This document shows, in pieces, positions 8,734-16,702 of a stretch of DNA of 64,000 nucleotides. The first letter of the stretch is position 1. Each line of letters opens with the position of its first letter. Both the position numbers and the translations under genes were made by a program. The notes below the pieces were generated by a model. The model did no database searches. It saw only the letters and a program-made list of their open reading frames with translations, and had not been told where the DNA came from. The DNA lies in assembly GCF_025460765.1 (NCBI RefSeq), contig NZ_JAMWEG010000011.1, forward strand, positions 144,654 through 208,653, given 5' to 3'. This stretch comes from Micromonospora sp. MA102 (GTDB lineage Bacteria; Actinomycetota; Actinomycetes; Mycobacteriales; Micromonosporaceae).

Positions 8734-9995
8734 GCCGAACCTCCGATGGTGGCCGTGCTGGTTACCGGCAGCGGGAAGGCGATCTCGGGGTCGGCCGCCA
8801 GTAGCTGCTCTTCCGGCAGCTCGGGTGGTTCGTGTTCGCTGGCGTGCGGCAGCAGGGTGTTGAAAAGCTGAAGAACCTGTTGCGCCGAGACGCCTTGGAC
8901 ACCGCGGGTGGCGAGGTATTCGCTGAACAACGTCGTGGTGTCGACGTCGGTGGCGTCGTCGACGGGGGCGAGCAGTTCGAGCCTGCGGTCGGCGGCGTTC
9001 TCCCGTAGATCGGCGATGGTGGCCTCAGGCAGCAGGCCGCGGATCTGGCCGGCCAGGTTGTCGATGTGGGTTTCGGTGTTGACCGTGACGAGGCAGATGT
9101 CCGTGGTCACGGAGGCCGCCATGGTGCGGATCTCGTCGAGCGTTCCGGTGATGTAGCGCAGCCGGCGGCCGCGCTTTAGCCGAATTCGTTCAAGGACGGC
9201 GCCTTGGCCGGGCTGCAGCGTCGCGACGACGACGCTCTTGTCCTCGCCGACCTCACCGAAGTCAAGCTGCAGGGGCGAGCCTGCGTAGCAGCCCGTCACG
9301 CCGGTGGTCGGCAGTGGCTGCGGTTTGTGGATGTGACCGAACGCCGCGTAGGTGACCACCGGCACGTGCTGTGGATCGGTGGCGTAGAAGTCGCAGGTGT
9401 GGTTGGGGTTCTCGGTCCGCGACGGGATGGCGCCGGCGATGTACTGATGCGCGGCAAGAAGGCTCACGTCGCGAGACGCGTCGAACCCGTCTTTAAGCTC
9501 GCGCATGAGCTGCTGCTGCAAGCCGGCGACGTGGTCGGCGTAGGTGATGCGGCGCTGGCCGGGCGCGTCGAAGACGTTGACGATGCGGTTGGCGCTGATG
9601 AACGGCAGTGCGGCAACGTGAAGTGCCTGCTCGCCGGCTGGAAACCGCAGGACTTCACCGGCGGCGTTGTCGTGGCTGGTGACGAAGTGGATCGGCGCAG
9701 ACCGGTTGAGCAGGTCGTGCAGCCAGTGCAGGTATGCAGCCGAGTCGTGGTTGCCGCAGACGACCACGACTGGAGCGATCTCGGCGAGGTTGTGCAGCGT
9801 GCTGGTGGCCAGTTTGAGGGCGTGCAGGGGCGGCCGTTGCGTGTCGAACAAGTCACCGGTATTGAGAATCAGGTCGGGGCGGGTGGCGGCGGCGATCTCG
9901 GTGATCTCGGCGAGCACCGCTTCGTGGTCGCTCGCCCGGGAGTGGCCGTAGGTGGTACGTCCGAGGTGCCAGTCGGAGGTGTGCAGTACTTTCAC
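8730..9995 (-). CDS. sbcD: SbcD-like exonuclease (Mre11 family), 421 aa
   Basis: The GTG at 9995 gives the usual N-terminus VKVLHTSDWHLG; the longer open frame upstream to 11105 lies inside the helicase gene and is discarded. Mn2+-binding phosphoesterase motifs are present in order: SDWH near residues 7-10, GDLFD near 50, CGNHD near 83, and a GHIH motif further on (FGHIHKPQ). A capping region and an acidic C-terminal tail follow, as in Mre11/SbcD. The protein degrades DNA from ends and cuts hairpins with SbcC, whose ATG overlaps this stop. About 95 bp separate it from the helicase stop upstream, probably still one transcript. Confidence 0.93.
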   Translation of the reverse strand: MKVLHTSDWHLGRTTYGHSRASDHEAVLAEITEIAAATRPDLILNTGDLFDTQRPPLHALKLATSTLHNLAEIAPVVVVCGNHDSAAYLHWLHDLLNRSAPIHFVTSHDNAAGEVLRFPAGEQALHVAALPFISANRIVNVFDAPGQRRITYADHVAGLQQQLMRELKDGFDASRDVSLLAAHQYIAGAIPSRTENPNHTCDFYATDPQHVPVVTYAAFGHIHKPQPLPTTGVTGCYAGSPLQLDFGEVGEDKSVVVATLQPGQGAVLERIRLKRGRRLRYITGTLDEIRTMAASVTTDICLVTVNTETHIDNLAGQIRGLLPEATIADLRENAADRRLELLAPVDDATDVDTTTLFSEYLATRGVQGVSAQQVLQLFNTLLPHASEHEPPELPEEQLLAADPEIAFPLPVTSTATIGGSA

Positions 9996-10089
9996 GTGCG
10001 ACCTCTTCGTCGTCAGTGGCTTCAATCGCTGAGGACCGGCGTCACCTGGGCCCGACAGGGGCCGGCCCGAACGGCGCCGGGCGGTGAGC

Positions 10090-11406
10090 TCAGAATGCCC
10101 GGATGCGGTGGGCAATGAGATGTTCGAGCAGGGCGTGGTTGGCTTCCCAGCCGTTGGGGAAGCGCGGTTGGGTGTTGAAGGGCACGGGGTCGGCGGACGG
10201 GTGGGCGTCCAGCAGGTCGGGAATGCCGTCGCGGGCGACAACGATGCAGGCATGCCGGTGCCGTGAGGTGAGCACGCACAGCCGCCCGGATTCGAGATGG
10301 AACGCGGTGGCGTCGCGGCGCCCGGACAGCGGGTGCAGCACGATGACGGTGTCGTACTCGCTTCCCTGCAGCCGGTTCGCGGTGTCGACGCGAATCTTCG
10401 TGTAGGGGGTGCCCGCCAGCCCGGTTTTGATGGCAGCCATCTGGTCGCGATGTGCCACACCGATCGCCACCCGGTCCGGCGTGACCCTAGCGCCCTCGGG
10501 GTGCCGTTCGTCGCGTAGCATCGTGCCTCGCTCCAGAACACGCACAGCCAGCTCGATAACGGCGCTGACCGCTTCAGCGTCGGTGCGCACTGTGTGTCGC
10601 CGCGGCAGTTGATAGAAGGCCCAGCCGTTCGCCGCGGCGTGCTCGATCGCACGGTCGGCAGGGCTGTTGCCAAGGCTGCGGGTCGACAACCACATCTGCC
10701 GCGTGTCTTGGCCGGGCGCGGACTCGAAGGGCGCGAACGGGTAAAAGGCGTCCGACACCGGGGTCGCGGTGTGAGGGGCAAGCCGCCACGAGTGCGGTAG
10801 CTGCCGTTCCGGGATGTCCGGGTTGTTGGCGAGCATGGCTGCCACCGCGCTCTGCAGGGGATTCCAGGCCAGGCCGGTCCACCGGTCGACGTTGACGACC
10901 GAGAACGGGTCGAGTTGCCCGGGGTCGCCGACGAACGCAGCCCGTTCGAACATCGGCGCGAGTCGCAGCAGGGTGTCCGAGCGCATCTGGTACGCCTCGT
11001 CGATGATCGCCCATGGCCCGCGCTCGGTGATGACGGGGTCGAGCCACTTCGCTGCGGTGGCGACCACGATGGCTGCCTGACGCAAATCGGGGAACCGGTT
11101 CGCAATCAGGATGTTTGGGGCGGCGAGCATGGCCGGCACCGGGTAGCCGTAGGCGGTGTACCGGCCGACGGTGATCCCAGGATCCACGGCGGCGATCTTG
11201 GCGACAAGGTCGTCGACTTGGGAGTTGGTTTGTGCGACGACGCGCACCTGCTCGCCGTGCCGGGCAAGGTGGTGAGCCATGTAGGTGACGGCGGTGCTCT
11301 TGCCGGCTCCAGGTGGTGAGTTGAGCACCACGCCAGGCAGCGGACCGTCGGTCAATAACCGAAGTACGTCGAGGACCGCGTTGGGCGGGGCATAGGTAAC
11401 GGTCAC
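10090..11406 (-). CDS. SF1 (UvrD/Upf1-type) DNA helicase, 438 aa
   Basis: The start is the GTG at 11406, which overlaps the previous TGA as GTGA; longer reading to 11472 would run into the neighbour. Motifs seen: Walker A SPPGAGKST (30-38), motif Ia-like VVAQTNSQVDDL (57-68), Walker B IIDEAYQ (134-140, a DEAxQ box), motif III FVGDPGQLDPF, motif V-like LQGSEYDTVIVLHPLSG and motif VI-like SRHRHACIVV. These define a superfamily 1 helicase or translocase that uses ATP to move along nucleic acid. At 438 aa it is a bare core without long insertions. The coupled gene upstream encodes an unknown 496-aa protein and the one before that a RecB-type nuclease, so a helicase-nuclease machine analogous to AddAB is a reasonable inference. 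Confidence 0.85.
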   Translation of the reverse strand: MTVTYAPPNAVLDVLRLLTDGPLPGVVLNSPPGAGKSTAVTYMAHHLARHGEQVRVVAQTNSQVDDLVAKIAAVDPGITVGRYTAYGYPVPAMLAAPNILIANRFPDLRQAAIVVATAAKWLDPVITERGPWAIIDEAYQMRSDTLLRLAPMFERAAFVGDPGQLDPFSVVNVDRWTGLAWNPLQSAVAAMLANNPDIPERQLPHSWRLAPHTATPVSDAFYPFAPFESAPGQDTRQMWLSTRSLGNSPADRAIEHAAANGWAFYQLPRRHTVRTDAEAVSAVIELAVRVLERGTMLRDERHPEGARVTPDRVAIGVAHRDQMAAIKTGLAGTPYTKIRVDTANRLQGSEYDTVIVLHPLSGRRDATAFHLESGRLCVLTSRHRHACIVVARDGIPDLLDAHPSADPVPFNTQPRFPNGWEANHALLEHLIAHRIRAF

Positions 11407-12893
11407 GACCACGGCTCCTGGGCATCCTGCTCGGTCGGCAGGTATGGCTTGGGCGGGCCTCCATGAGTCCACGGGGTGTCCTCCTTGCGCGGCAGCGTCG
11501 GCGCCCGGCGGTAGTCGTCCTTAAAGAGGCTGTAGCACACGGAGTCCCCTACGGCGGGGACGGTGCCGGGCCGTGGTTCACGCCCGCTGCCCATGCCCTC
11601 GCGAAGTTCTAGCTCGACGATCGCCGTGTCCCCGTCACGGGTCATCGAGACGACGGTGGTCTTCTGGTCCAGCAACTCGGGCCGGCGCAGACCACTCTCG
11701 CCGACGGCGAGGCTGATCGCGTCGGTGGTCGACACGGTGATCAGCGGCCGCAGGCTCCTTCCGACCCGCCGGTTCGGGATGGCGGCGACGACGGTCCCGA
11801 CGAATGCCTCGCCGATCATGCGAGCCTCGGCCATCACCATCGGGTCGTCGAAGGCGCGTTCCGCGTCGTACTGCTGCTGGGCCCGTTCCAGCCAGTACAG
11901 GCGCCGGGCAGCGTACACCGCCGAGTCGCGTTTGGGCTGTGCACCAGGGCTGGTCGCGATCCACTCGGCGGTCTGCGTGAAAGCGTCCAGGTCCCGTTCC
12001 CAACGAACACCGACATGAGCACCGGCCGGAAGGGATGGGTCACTCAGCAGGGCGATCGCCTGCCACATCCGATGCCAGGTGCCGTCGAGCTGCTTCCGCA
12101 ACTCCTTGCGGATCTTGTCCTCGGCGATGCGCGATGCTGCCGGGCTTGCCGCCTGATGGTAGGCGGCGAGCAGCGGCTCGAGGATGCCGTTGTCGAACGA
12201 CGGATCCGTGGCTGGACCGGCAGGCGGTACCTTCAACGGATTTTCGCAGGCACGCGCGGCATCCCGCCCGGTCATCCCGGGTGGCGGCGCGATCCAGCCG
12301 AGAACGGCGGGAAGATGCTGGTCCTCCTCATTACTCTGCCCGGTTGCCCAATGCAGGGTAAGCGCGTCGGTCGCCGCGACCAGCATGGCGGAGCCGGCGT
12401 ACTCAGCACGGTCGGCGAGGAACGTCAGCCATTTACCCATGACCGGAATGTTGCGTGGCACCGCCCCCTCGCCTGTACTCCTCCGCAAGCGGGTGGAGCG
12501 CCCGAGGATTCGGATGAACTCCACGCCGGCGCGGTTGGGCACCCAGACCTGCGGCGCGTCTGCGCACCGGTACTGGACGCCGGACGCCCCGGCGCGAACC
12601 GGAAGACGCCGGTTGGTGCGCGGCGTGATGTAGGCGGCGAAGATCTTGGCCAGCTCGTAGGCGAAGGCGACCTGCTGGTCGCGGTTCCGCGGCTGCGCAA
12701 CCGTCAACAGCTCAGGCCGGTCAGGGCTCGTGCCAACCATGACGGCGAGTGGGGCGTGGGCCTCGCCCGCCATCGCCAACGGCACGAACACCAGCGGCTC
12801 ACTGCTCACATGCAGATGCCGGACGGTCGTCAGGCGCTGCGCCACCGCCTGGTCGCTGGCATGGGCGCGGGCCAGGGACGTCAGCAGGCTCAT
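11403..12893 (-). CDS. Unrecognised 496-aa protein coupled to helicase and nuclease genes
   Basis: I do not recognise this family. The ATG at 12893 overlaps the nuclease stop (ATGA) and the stop overlaps the helicase GTG, so it is translated with both and is probably part of the same complex. The N-terminal half (1-200) is mixed alpha/beta with hydrophobic strands (EPLVFVPLAMA, APLAVMVGT) and an Arg-rich loop (RSTRLRRSTGEG). The centre (240-400) is strongly helical. The region at 400-470 has beta character (LRPLITVSTTDAISLAVG, DTAIVELELREG) and could be a small barrel. There is no P-loop, no zinc motif and no membrane segment. A scaffold or DNA-binding subunit is possible but untested. Confidence 0.75.
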   Translation of the reverse strand: MSLLTSLARAHASDQAVAQRLTTVRHLHVSSEPLVFVPLAMAGEAHAPLAVMVGTSPDRPELLTVAQPRNRDQQVAFAYELAKIFAAYITPRTNRRLPVRAGASGVQYRCADAPQVWVPNRAGVEFIRILGRSTRLRRSTGEGAVPRNIPVMGKWLTFLADRAEYAGSAMLVAATDALTLHWATGQSNEEDQHLPAVLGWIAPPPGMTGRDAARACENPLKVPPAGPATDPSFDNGILEPLLAAYHQAASPAASRIAEDKIRKELRKQLDGTWHRMWQAIALLSDPSLPAGAHVGVRWERDLDAFTQTAEWIATSPGAQPKRDSAVYAARRLYWLERAQQQYDAERAFDDPMVMAEARMIGEAFVGTVVAAIPNRRVGRSLRPLITVSTTDAISLAVGESGLRRPELLDQKTTVVSMTRDGDTAIVELELREGMGSGREPRPGTVPAVGDSVCYSLFKDDYRRAPTLPRKEDTPWTHGGPPKPYLPTEQDAQEPWS

Positions 12894-14005
12894 GCCATGC
12901 TCCCCAACAACTCGTCGCGATACCGTTGGGCCCGCCGCAGCAACTCGGCTTGTTCGACCTGATCCGGGCCAGGCAGACGGGTACCTCGAGCCAGACCGAC
13001 GACCTCACCGATCGTGTCCAGCGCCAGTTCCTCACGGACCTGTCGGCCGAGCACCGCCGTGGAACCCTGTTCCTCCAAGCGGCAGAACCGCGCCATCTCA
13101 CAGGTGTCCAGGCACGACGGCGCATAGCGTGCCGGCACCAGACGCAGGCCCGCCATTAGCTCCTCGGCCGGCCGGAAACCGGCCGGGCCACGCAGGGCGA
13201 ACGTCAACCCTGCCGGCAGGTTCGACAGTATGGTGTCGAGGTCGTGCATCCGCTTGAGTATCCGCCGGACCGCCGTGATCTGGTTCCGGACGTTGACCCG
13301 GGCCGCGAACGGCTTGTTGATGAAGTTCTGCGGGCACACGAAGATCGCCTCGTCCGCCACCAGATCCTCGTCGAACCCATGGGAACGCAGCAGTTCCCGC
13401 AGGGCGTAGATGTAGACCGCGGCCTGCAACTCTGCGCCTTCCACCGCGGCCGCAGGCGCCTGGCCATCGATCACCGAGAACGACTTAACCTCGACGATGT
13501 AGAACTTCCCGCCCGACTTCACAGCCACCAGATCCGGCTCGAGGAAGACGTCGTAACCCGCGACCGTGATCTTCAAATACGGGTGGTCGAATAGTGTCCC
13601 GCCATCCTGTGCCGAGCGGGCCACAGCGGTCAGTCGCTGAACCGTGTTGCGGTACCGGGCCAGCTTGCCCTCGTTGCCGCCGATGGTCTTCAAGTCTTCG
13701 TGTTCGGCTTCGGGAATGGATAGCCCGATGTCCTGCCGCAGCAACGTCAGCAGCTGCGCACCGCCGTTCGCCTTGACCTGGGCTTCGAACTGGGCCCCTC
13801 GAGCGAGCACCATCCGCGACGGCTGGGCGTACATGGGGTGCCGGATAGCTCGGGCCAGTGCCTCCTTGTCGATACCGGCTGCATCGAGCAGATTCCGGCG
13901 GCCGCATCCCGGGTTGCCAACAATCGCCGAGATAGCCCGGGCGTCGAGGCTCTGTGGTTCAGCGTCCCCCCGCAGCGCGTCAAGACGCGCCGTCAGTTCC
14001 TTCAC
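12890..14005 (-). CDS. Cas4/RecB-like PD-(D/E)XK nuclease with candidate Fe-S cluster, 371 aa
   Basis: It starts at the GTG at 14005. RecB-family nuclease motifs are visible: RGAQFE (69-74, motif I Glu), FLEPDLV with the metal-binding Asp at 158, EVK at 172-174, and QAAVY (Gln194, Tyr198), the QxxxY motif of Cas4 and RecB nucleases. Cysteines C34 (NPGCGRRN), C298, C302 and C308 (PSCLDTCEMARFC) are spaced as in Cas4 and AddB, where one N-terminal and three C-terminal cysteines hold a 4Fe-4S cluster. Such enzymes resect DNA ends. No cas1 or cas2 lies nearby, so a CRISPR role is unlikely. The stop overlaps the ATG of the unknown 496-aa gene, and an SF1 helicase follows, which fits a helicase-nuclease pair. 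Confidence 0.87.
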   Translation of the reverse strand: MKELTARLDALRGDAEPQSLDARAISAIVGNPGCGRRNLLDAAGIDKEALARAIRHPMYAQPSRMVLARGAQFEAQVKANGGAQLLTLLRQDIGLSIPEAEHEDLKTIGGNEGKLARYRNTVQRLTAVARSAQDGGTLFDHPYLKITVAGYDVFLEPDLVAVKSGGKFYIVEVKSFSVIDGQAPAAAVEGAELQAAVYIYALRELLRSHGFDEDLVADEAIFVCPQNFINKPFAARVNVRNQITAVRRILKRMHDLDTILSNLPAGLTFALRGPAGFRPAEELMAGLRLVPARYAPSCLDTCEMARFCRLEEQGSTAVLGRQVREELALDTIGEVVGLARGTRLPGPDQVEQAELLRRAQRYRDELLGSMA

Positions 14006-14042
14006 GTGCTCTTCCTTCGCGTGGGAAGTGCGGATTCAAGAC

Positions 14043-14885
14043 TCAGGTGTCGCTCGCCGCATGCGACGCCACCTTGAGAGCGGCGCCGAACAGCTGGTGA
14101 AGATCGTCGAGCTGGTCGACGGCGCGCCAGGCTGCCGCTTCGCGGTGCGACAGGTCTGCGTCAATATGAACGTCCAGCTCGGCCTGGGCCGCACGCCGCA
14201 CGGCGTCCGGCCTCATCGTGTCGAAACTGGTGGCACCGCCCGGGATGTTGGCGGCAAACTGCCACAACAGACGCCGGGCGGGCAGAGTCGCCCAGTCCGG
14301 GTAGCTCAGGTGCTCGGCGACCCGGATCGCCGAGGTCAGAAAGTGAACCCGGGGGCTCAGCGGCCCGACGATGCGGGTGGCAAGCGGCCAGGTGGAGACG
14401 GCCAGGAGACCGCGGGCAGGCGAGAGCCGGTCAGCGGTCAGGGCCGCACACAAGTAGTACGGCCGGGCCCACGGCGCCGTCTTGAAGGATCTTTCCTCGT
14501 CTCGGCGAAGGCTCGTCAGCTGCTGCCCGGTCAAGGCCCCAGCGAAGACCGCCTGGTGCAGGGCGACGATGAGCTTCGGTGCCGCCGGCACGCCCAAAAA
14601 GGTCAAGGCCTGGTGGACTTGGTCGCGAATCGACAGCAGGCTCCCGGCGTCCTGCGGCTCGGTCCGCGGTTGCGAAGCCACCTTTTCCGGTTCGATCGCC
14701 AGAAGCGCATCATCCCACTGCGCCTCCGCCTGACGAAGGTCGGATCGCAGACGCCGCGCCTCGGCCCGATCACCGGCCATCAGGGCACGACGCACGGCTG
14801 TGCGCAGCTCGTCGATGCGCGCCTCGAGATCGTCGAGAGAATCAGCCACGGGGAACACCGTAGTCGCTTCCATGCGTTCCAGCAA
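14043..14885 (-). CDS. Unrecognised 280-aa protein, first gene of the array
   Basis: Family not recognised. The first 70 residues form a predicted coiled coil rich in Asp, Glu, Arg and Leu (DDLEARIDELRTAVRRALMA). The rest is largely helical with Trp- and Pro-containing turns (SFKTAPWARPYY, LPARRLLWQF) and a final helical hairpin. No catalytic motif, signal peptide or membrane segment is visible. It stands 37 bp upstream of the nuclease gene and is the first gene of the minus-strand array, so a sensor, adaptor or regulator role is conceivable but unsupported. An internal ATG 12 bp downstream (14873) is an equally possible start. Confidence 0.65.
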   Translation of the reverse strand: MLERMEATTVFPVADSLDDLEARIDELRTAVRRALMAGDRAEARRLRSDLRQAEAQWDDALLAIEPEKVASQPRTEPQDAGSLLSIRDQVHQALTFLGVPAAPKLIVALHQAVFAGALTGQQLTSLRRDEERSFKTAPWARPYYLCAALTADRLSPARGLLAVSTWPLATRIVGPLSPRVHFLTSAIRVAEHLSYPDWATLPARRLLWQFAANIPGGATSFDTMRPDAVRRAAQAELDVHIDADLSHREAAAWRAVDQLDDLHQLFGAALKVASHAASDT

Positions 14886-15251
14886 GTTCCAGGTTTATCC
14901 AGGCTGGCTGGTGATCGCGACCGAGGCGGTCACCTCGCACCTCGAAGACGAACCGGGAACGGGCCACACCAGGGAAGGACCACCCCCGCGGCGACCGCGG
15001 ATGGCACGGGAATGCGAGTGCGCGATGCCAGGAGCAACAGGTCGACCACACGCGGCCCGCGTCACCGTCAGGACCCACTCCCTCCACCCAGCTCACGCAA
15101 GCGGATGCGACTCGCCGGTGAGGGCCGCCAACGCGGCAGCTACTTAATGGATGGTCGCGCGGACGAATGTACCGTGGTGCCGGCGTCCAAGGCGGCGGGG
15201 TGATCGGTCGAGCTCGGGCGGGGCCCTCGCCGATCACCTACCGTCGGAGAG
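14886..15251. other. Intergenic, promoter side of the minus-strand array
   Basis: No protein-like frame was recognised in these 366 bp. The promoter of the 14885-to-left-edge array should lie here, but no convincing -35/-10 pair was found by eye. Confidence 0.45.
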
Positions 15252-15389
15252 GTGGAGCTGCTGCTGCGCGGCGGGCCGGGTGACGGCCAAGTGGTGGCCG
15301 GCGGCGGGGAGACCGTCGTGTGGCAGGCCTGCCTGTACGAGATCACGCCCGAGTTCGCCCGAAGGAGCGGGCGTGATCTTCGGGTGTAG
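15252..15389 (+). CDS. Possible small protein, 45 aa
   Basis: The frame GTG(15252) to TAG reads VELLLRGGPGDGQVV, then WQACLYEITPEFARRSG. This resembles short 'xELxLRGGPxDG' proteins common on actinobacterial integrative elements, as far as I recall that family. It is only 45 aa and its 3' part contains an 11-bp inverted repeat, so it may be a truncated remnant. A purine-rich GGAG lies just upstream but is very close to the GTG. A second small plus-strand gene follows at 15513 and may share its transcript. Confidence 0.4.
   Translation: MELLLRGGPGDGQVVAGGGETVVWQACLYEITPEFARRSGRDLRV
15341..15378. repeat. Perfect 11-bp inverted repeat
   Basis: Arms 15341-15351 (gatcacgcccg) and 15368-15378 (cgggcgtgatc) are exact reverse complements around a 16-nt loop. 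It overlaps the 3' end of the possible 45-aa gene. There is no T-tract; it could be a hairpin terminator, a protein-binding site or chance in GC-rich DNA. Confidence 0.4.
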
Positions 15390-15512
15390 CGGCACCGCCC
15401 GGACTGCTGCGGATGGCGAGCGTGTTGTCTCGCGCGCCCGTAGCGAAGGGTTACTCGCAGCGGTCCTCCGCGCCCCGGCCGTAGGGCTCCAGCCGCGCAC
15501 CAGATCGAACGT

Positions 15513-15908
15513 ATGTACGACCGCGGGGTGCAGGAACTGGTACGGCGCTGGTGGAACGGTGTCTGGGGGCGCCTGACCCGGCGCGACGTGTGGCTGGTCC
15601 GCGAGACGCGCTGGACGGTAATGGCCCGGGCCGGGGACACGGAGTCCGGGAAGGTGCTGCGCTGGGAGTTCGACTCGGAGCCACAAGCTCTGGAGATGGT
15701 TGATCGCCTGCTGCGCGCCGACACCGCCGGCCAGTGGCGGGAGCAGGACCGCGGCACTCCCCCGCCGGGTGCGCCAGGGAGCGGTCTGCTCCCAATCTGC
15801 TCCCAATTTAAGGGGCAACAGCGGAGAAGCCCGTTACCGGCGGTTCCGGCGACGGGCTTCTTACCTGCCTATATTCAGAAGTGGGCGACACTGGGATCGA
15901 ACCAGTGA
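15513..15908 (+). CDS. Small basic/Trp-rich protein of unknown function, up to 131 aa
   Basis: The first 80 residues look like a real protein (VQELVRRWWNGVWGRLTRRD, VLRWEFDSEPQALEMVDRLL): amphipathic, Trp-rich, with a helix at the end. The remaining 50 residues run through a hairpin and a tRNA-derived segment and are unlikely to be ancestral coding sequence, so the C-terminus was probably changed by integration or decay. Family not recognised; similar small proteins occur on actinobacterial mobile elements. It ends against the candidate attachment site at 15882-15922. Confidence 0.45.
   Translation: MYDRGVQELVRRWWNGVWGRLTRRDVWLVRETRWTVMARAGDTESGKVLRWEFDSEPQALEMVDRLLRADTAGQWREQDRGTPPPGAPGSGLLPICSQFKGQQRRSPLPAVPATGFLPAYIQKWATLGSNQ
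15825..15861 (+). terminator. Strong hairpin, candidate terminator
   Basis: A 10-bp perfect stem (15825-15834 agaagcccgt with 15852-15861 acgggcttct) closes a GC-rich loop. It sits just before the tRNA-derived segment. The following bases are mixed rather than a T-run, as is usual for actinobacterial terminators. Confidence 0.5.
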
Positions 15909-15922
15909 ACTCTTCGTGTCAA
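15882..15922 (-). other. 3' half of a tRNA, probably tRNA-Val(GAC): candidate attachment-site scar
   Basis: Read on the minus strand, the segment has an anticodon-loop-like TTGACAC, a 5-bp T-stem ACTGG/CCAGT around TTCGATC, and an acceptor 3' strand GTCGCCC plus A. GAC in that loop position would be valine. The sequence upstream does not supply a matching 5' acceptor strand (GGGCGAC) at tRNA distance, so this is only the 3' part. Integrases of actinobacterial elements recombine within tRNA 3' ends and leave such copies, so this is probably one end of an integrated island. The intact tRNA and the integrase are not in the window. Confidence 0.55.
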
Positions 15923-16342
15923 CGCCGGCTCAACCTTGACCCCTCTGTTCCGAGCGGGTTCCGGAACCACGGGGTCAGTTTTCAGGCGGAGCCGACACTT
16001 CGGTGTAAAACAGGACGCTGCACCGACTCTGACCTGGGCAAACGCGAACGTGCAGGTCGGGGTGGGTGCAGTTGGACACGCTTGGGCGCCGCTGGGTGCC
16101 GTTCAGCGCCGTTCAGGGCACCTGTCTGCTTCCAACCTGCTCCCTAAATATCAGCGCGAGAGCGTCGGCACCTGGTTGGCTAGCACGGTCGTTCGTCGCG
16201 CAGGCGGGCACCGTAGGTTGCCCAACGCGCCCCGTCAAGTCGCTCACCTATCACGCGGTCGCTGCGTCGGCCAGACCTCATCCGCCGCTCCCACACCCGC
16301 TACCTGTTCGGCGGACCAGCCCCAGCGGCCACGTCCGCCGGG
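15923..16342. other. Intergenic after the tRNA fragment
   Basis: No protein-like frame recognised. The phrase 'ctgctccc' recurs here (16137) and before the tRNA fragment (15787, 15798), but the copies are short. Open frames here read as shadows. Confidence 0.45.
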
Positions 16343-16654
16343 TCACCGCAACGGATTCGGCAGATCGAACTTGATGATCACCCAGTTCACTTCGCGTTGC
16401 CTGAGGTCGGGTATCTTCCGACGCACTTCCGCGAAGATGGCGGTTCGGCCGAGGTTCGGATAGGTGACCGCGACGGCTCGGATGGCATGCTTCGTCTTCT
16501 CGTCGCGAGGCTCCTCCGTGGGCAGCCTATGATCGTCGGTGTCGATGACCGATGGCGGCGTGTGACGTTCGTCTTCGTCTTGGACCACGTGCGGCTCCTC
16601 GATGAATTGTCTGGTTCGACCGTAGGAAAACCACACGCGGCGGGTCCACGACAT
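16343..16654 (-). CDS. Possible small protein divergent to the regulator, 103 aa
   Basis: The ATG at 16654 opens a frame with protein-like composition, especially its last 50 residues (KHAIRAVAVTYPNLGRTAIF, then EVNWVIIKFDLPNP). Base composition here is less GC-rich than in neighbouring genes. It is divergent to the regulator whose start is at about 16703, leaving 48 bp between them. No family was recognised. The competing plus-strand frame through the same region (16397 onwards) reads less like protein and is treated as a shadow extension of the regulator. Confidence 0.4.
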   Translation of the reverse strand: MSWTRRVWFSYGRTRQFIEEPHVVQDEDERHTPPSVIDTDDHRLPTEEPRDEKTKHAIRAVAVTYPNLGRTAIFAEVRRKIPDLRQREVNWVIIKFDLPNPLR

Positions 16655-16702
16655 GTTCGTTGGCAGGTGACCCGCGCGCTTGGCAGCAACCTGACATCAT
16701 GC

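Noticed and set aside
12890..14005. CRISPR adaptation role for the Cas4-like gene
   Set aside because: No repeat array, cas1 or cas2 anywhere in the window.
15881..16147. Peptide frame beginning GDTGIEPVN…
   Set aside because: This is the translation of the tRNA 3' fragment, a well-known spurious open frame, not a gene.
16397..16702. N-terminal extension of the LuxR-type regulator
   Set aside because: The 102 extra residues do not resemble a receiver or any domain, and a divergent small frame better fits this stretch.
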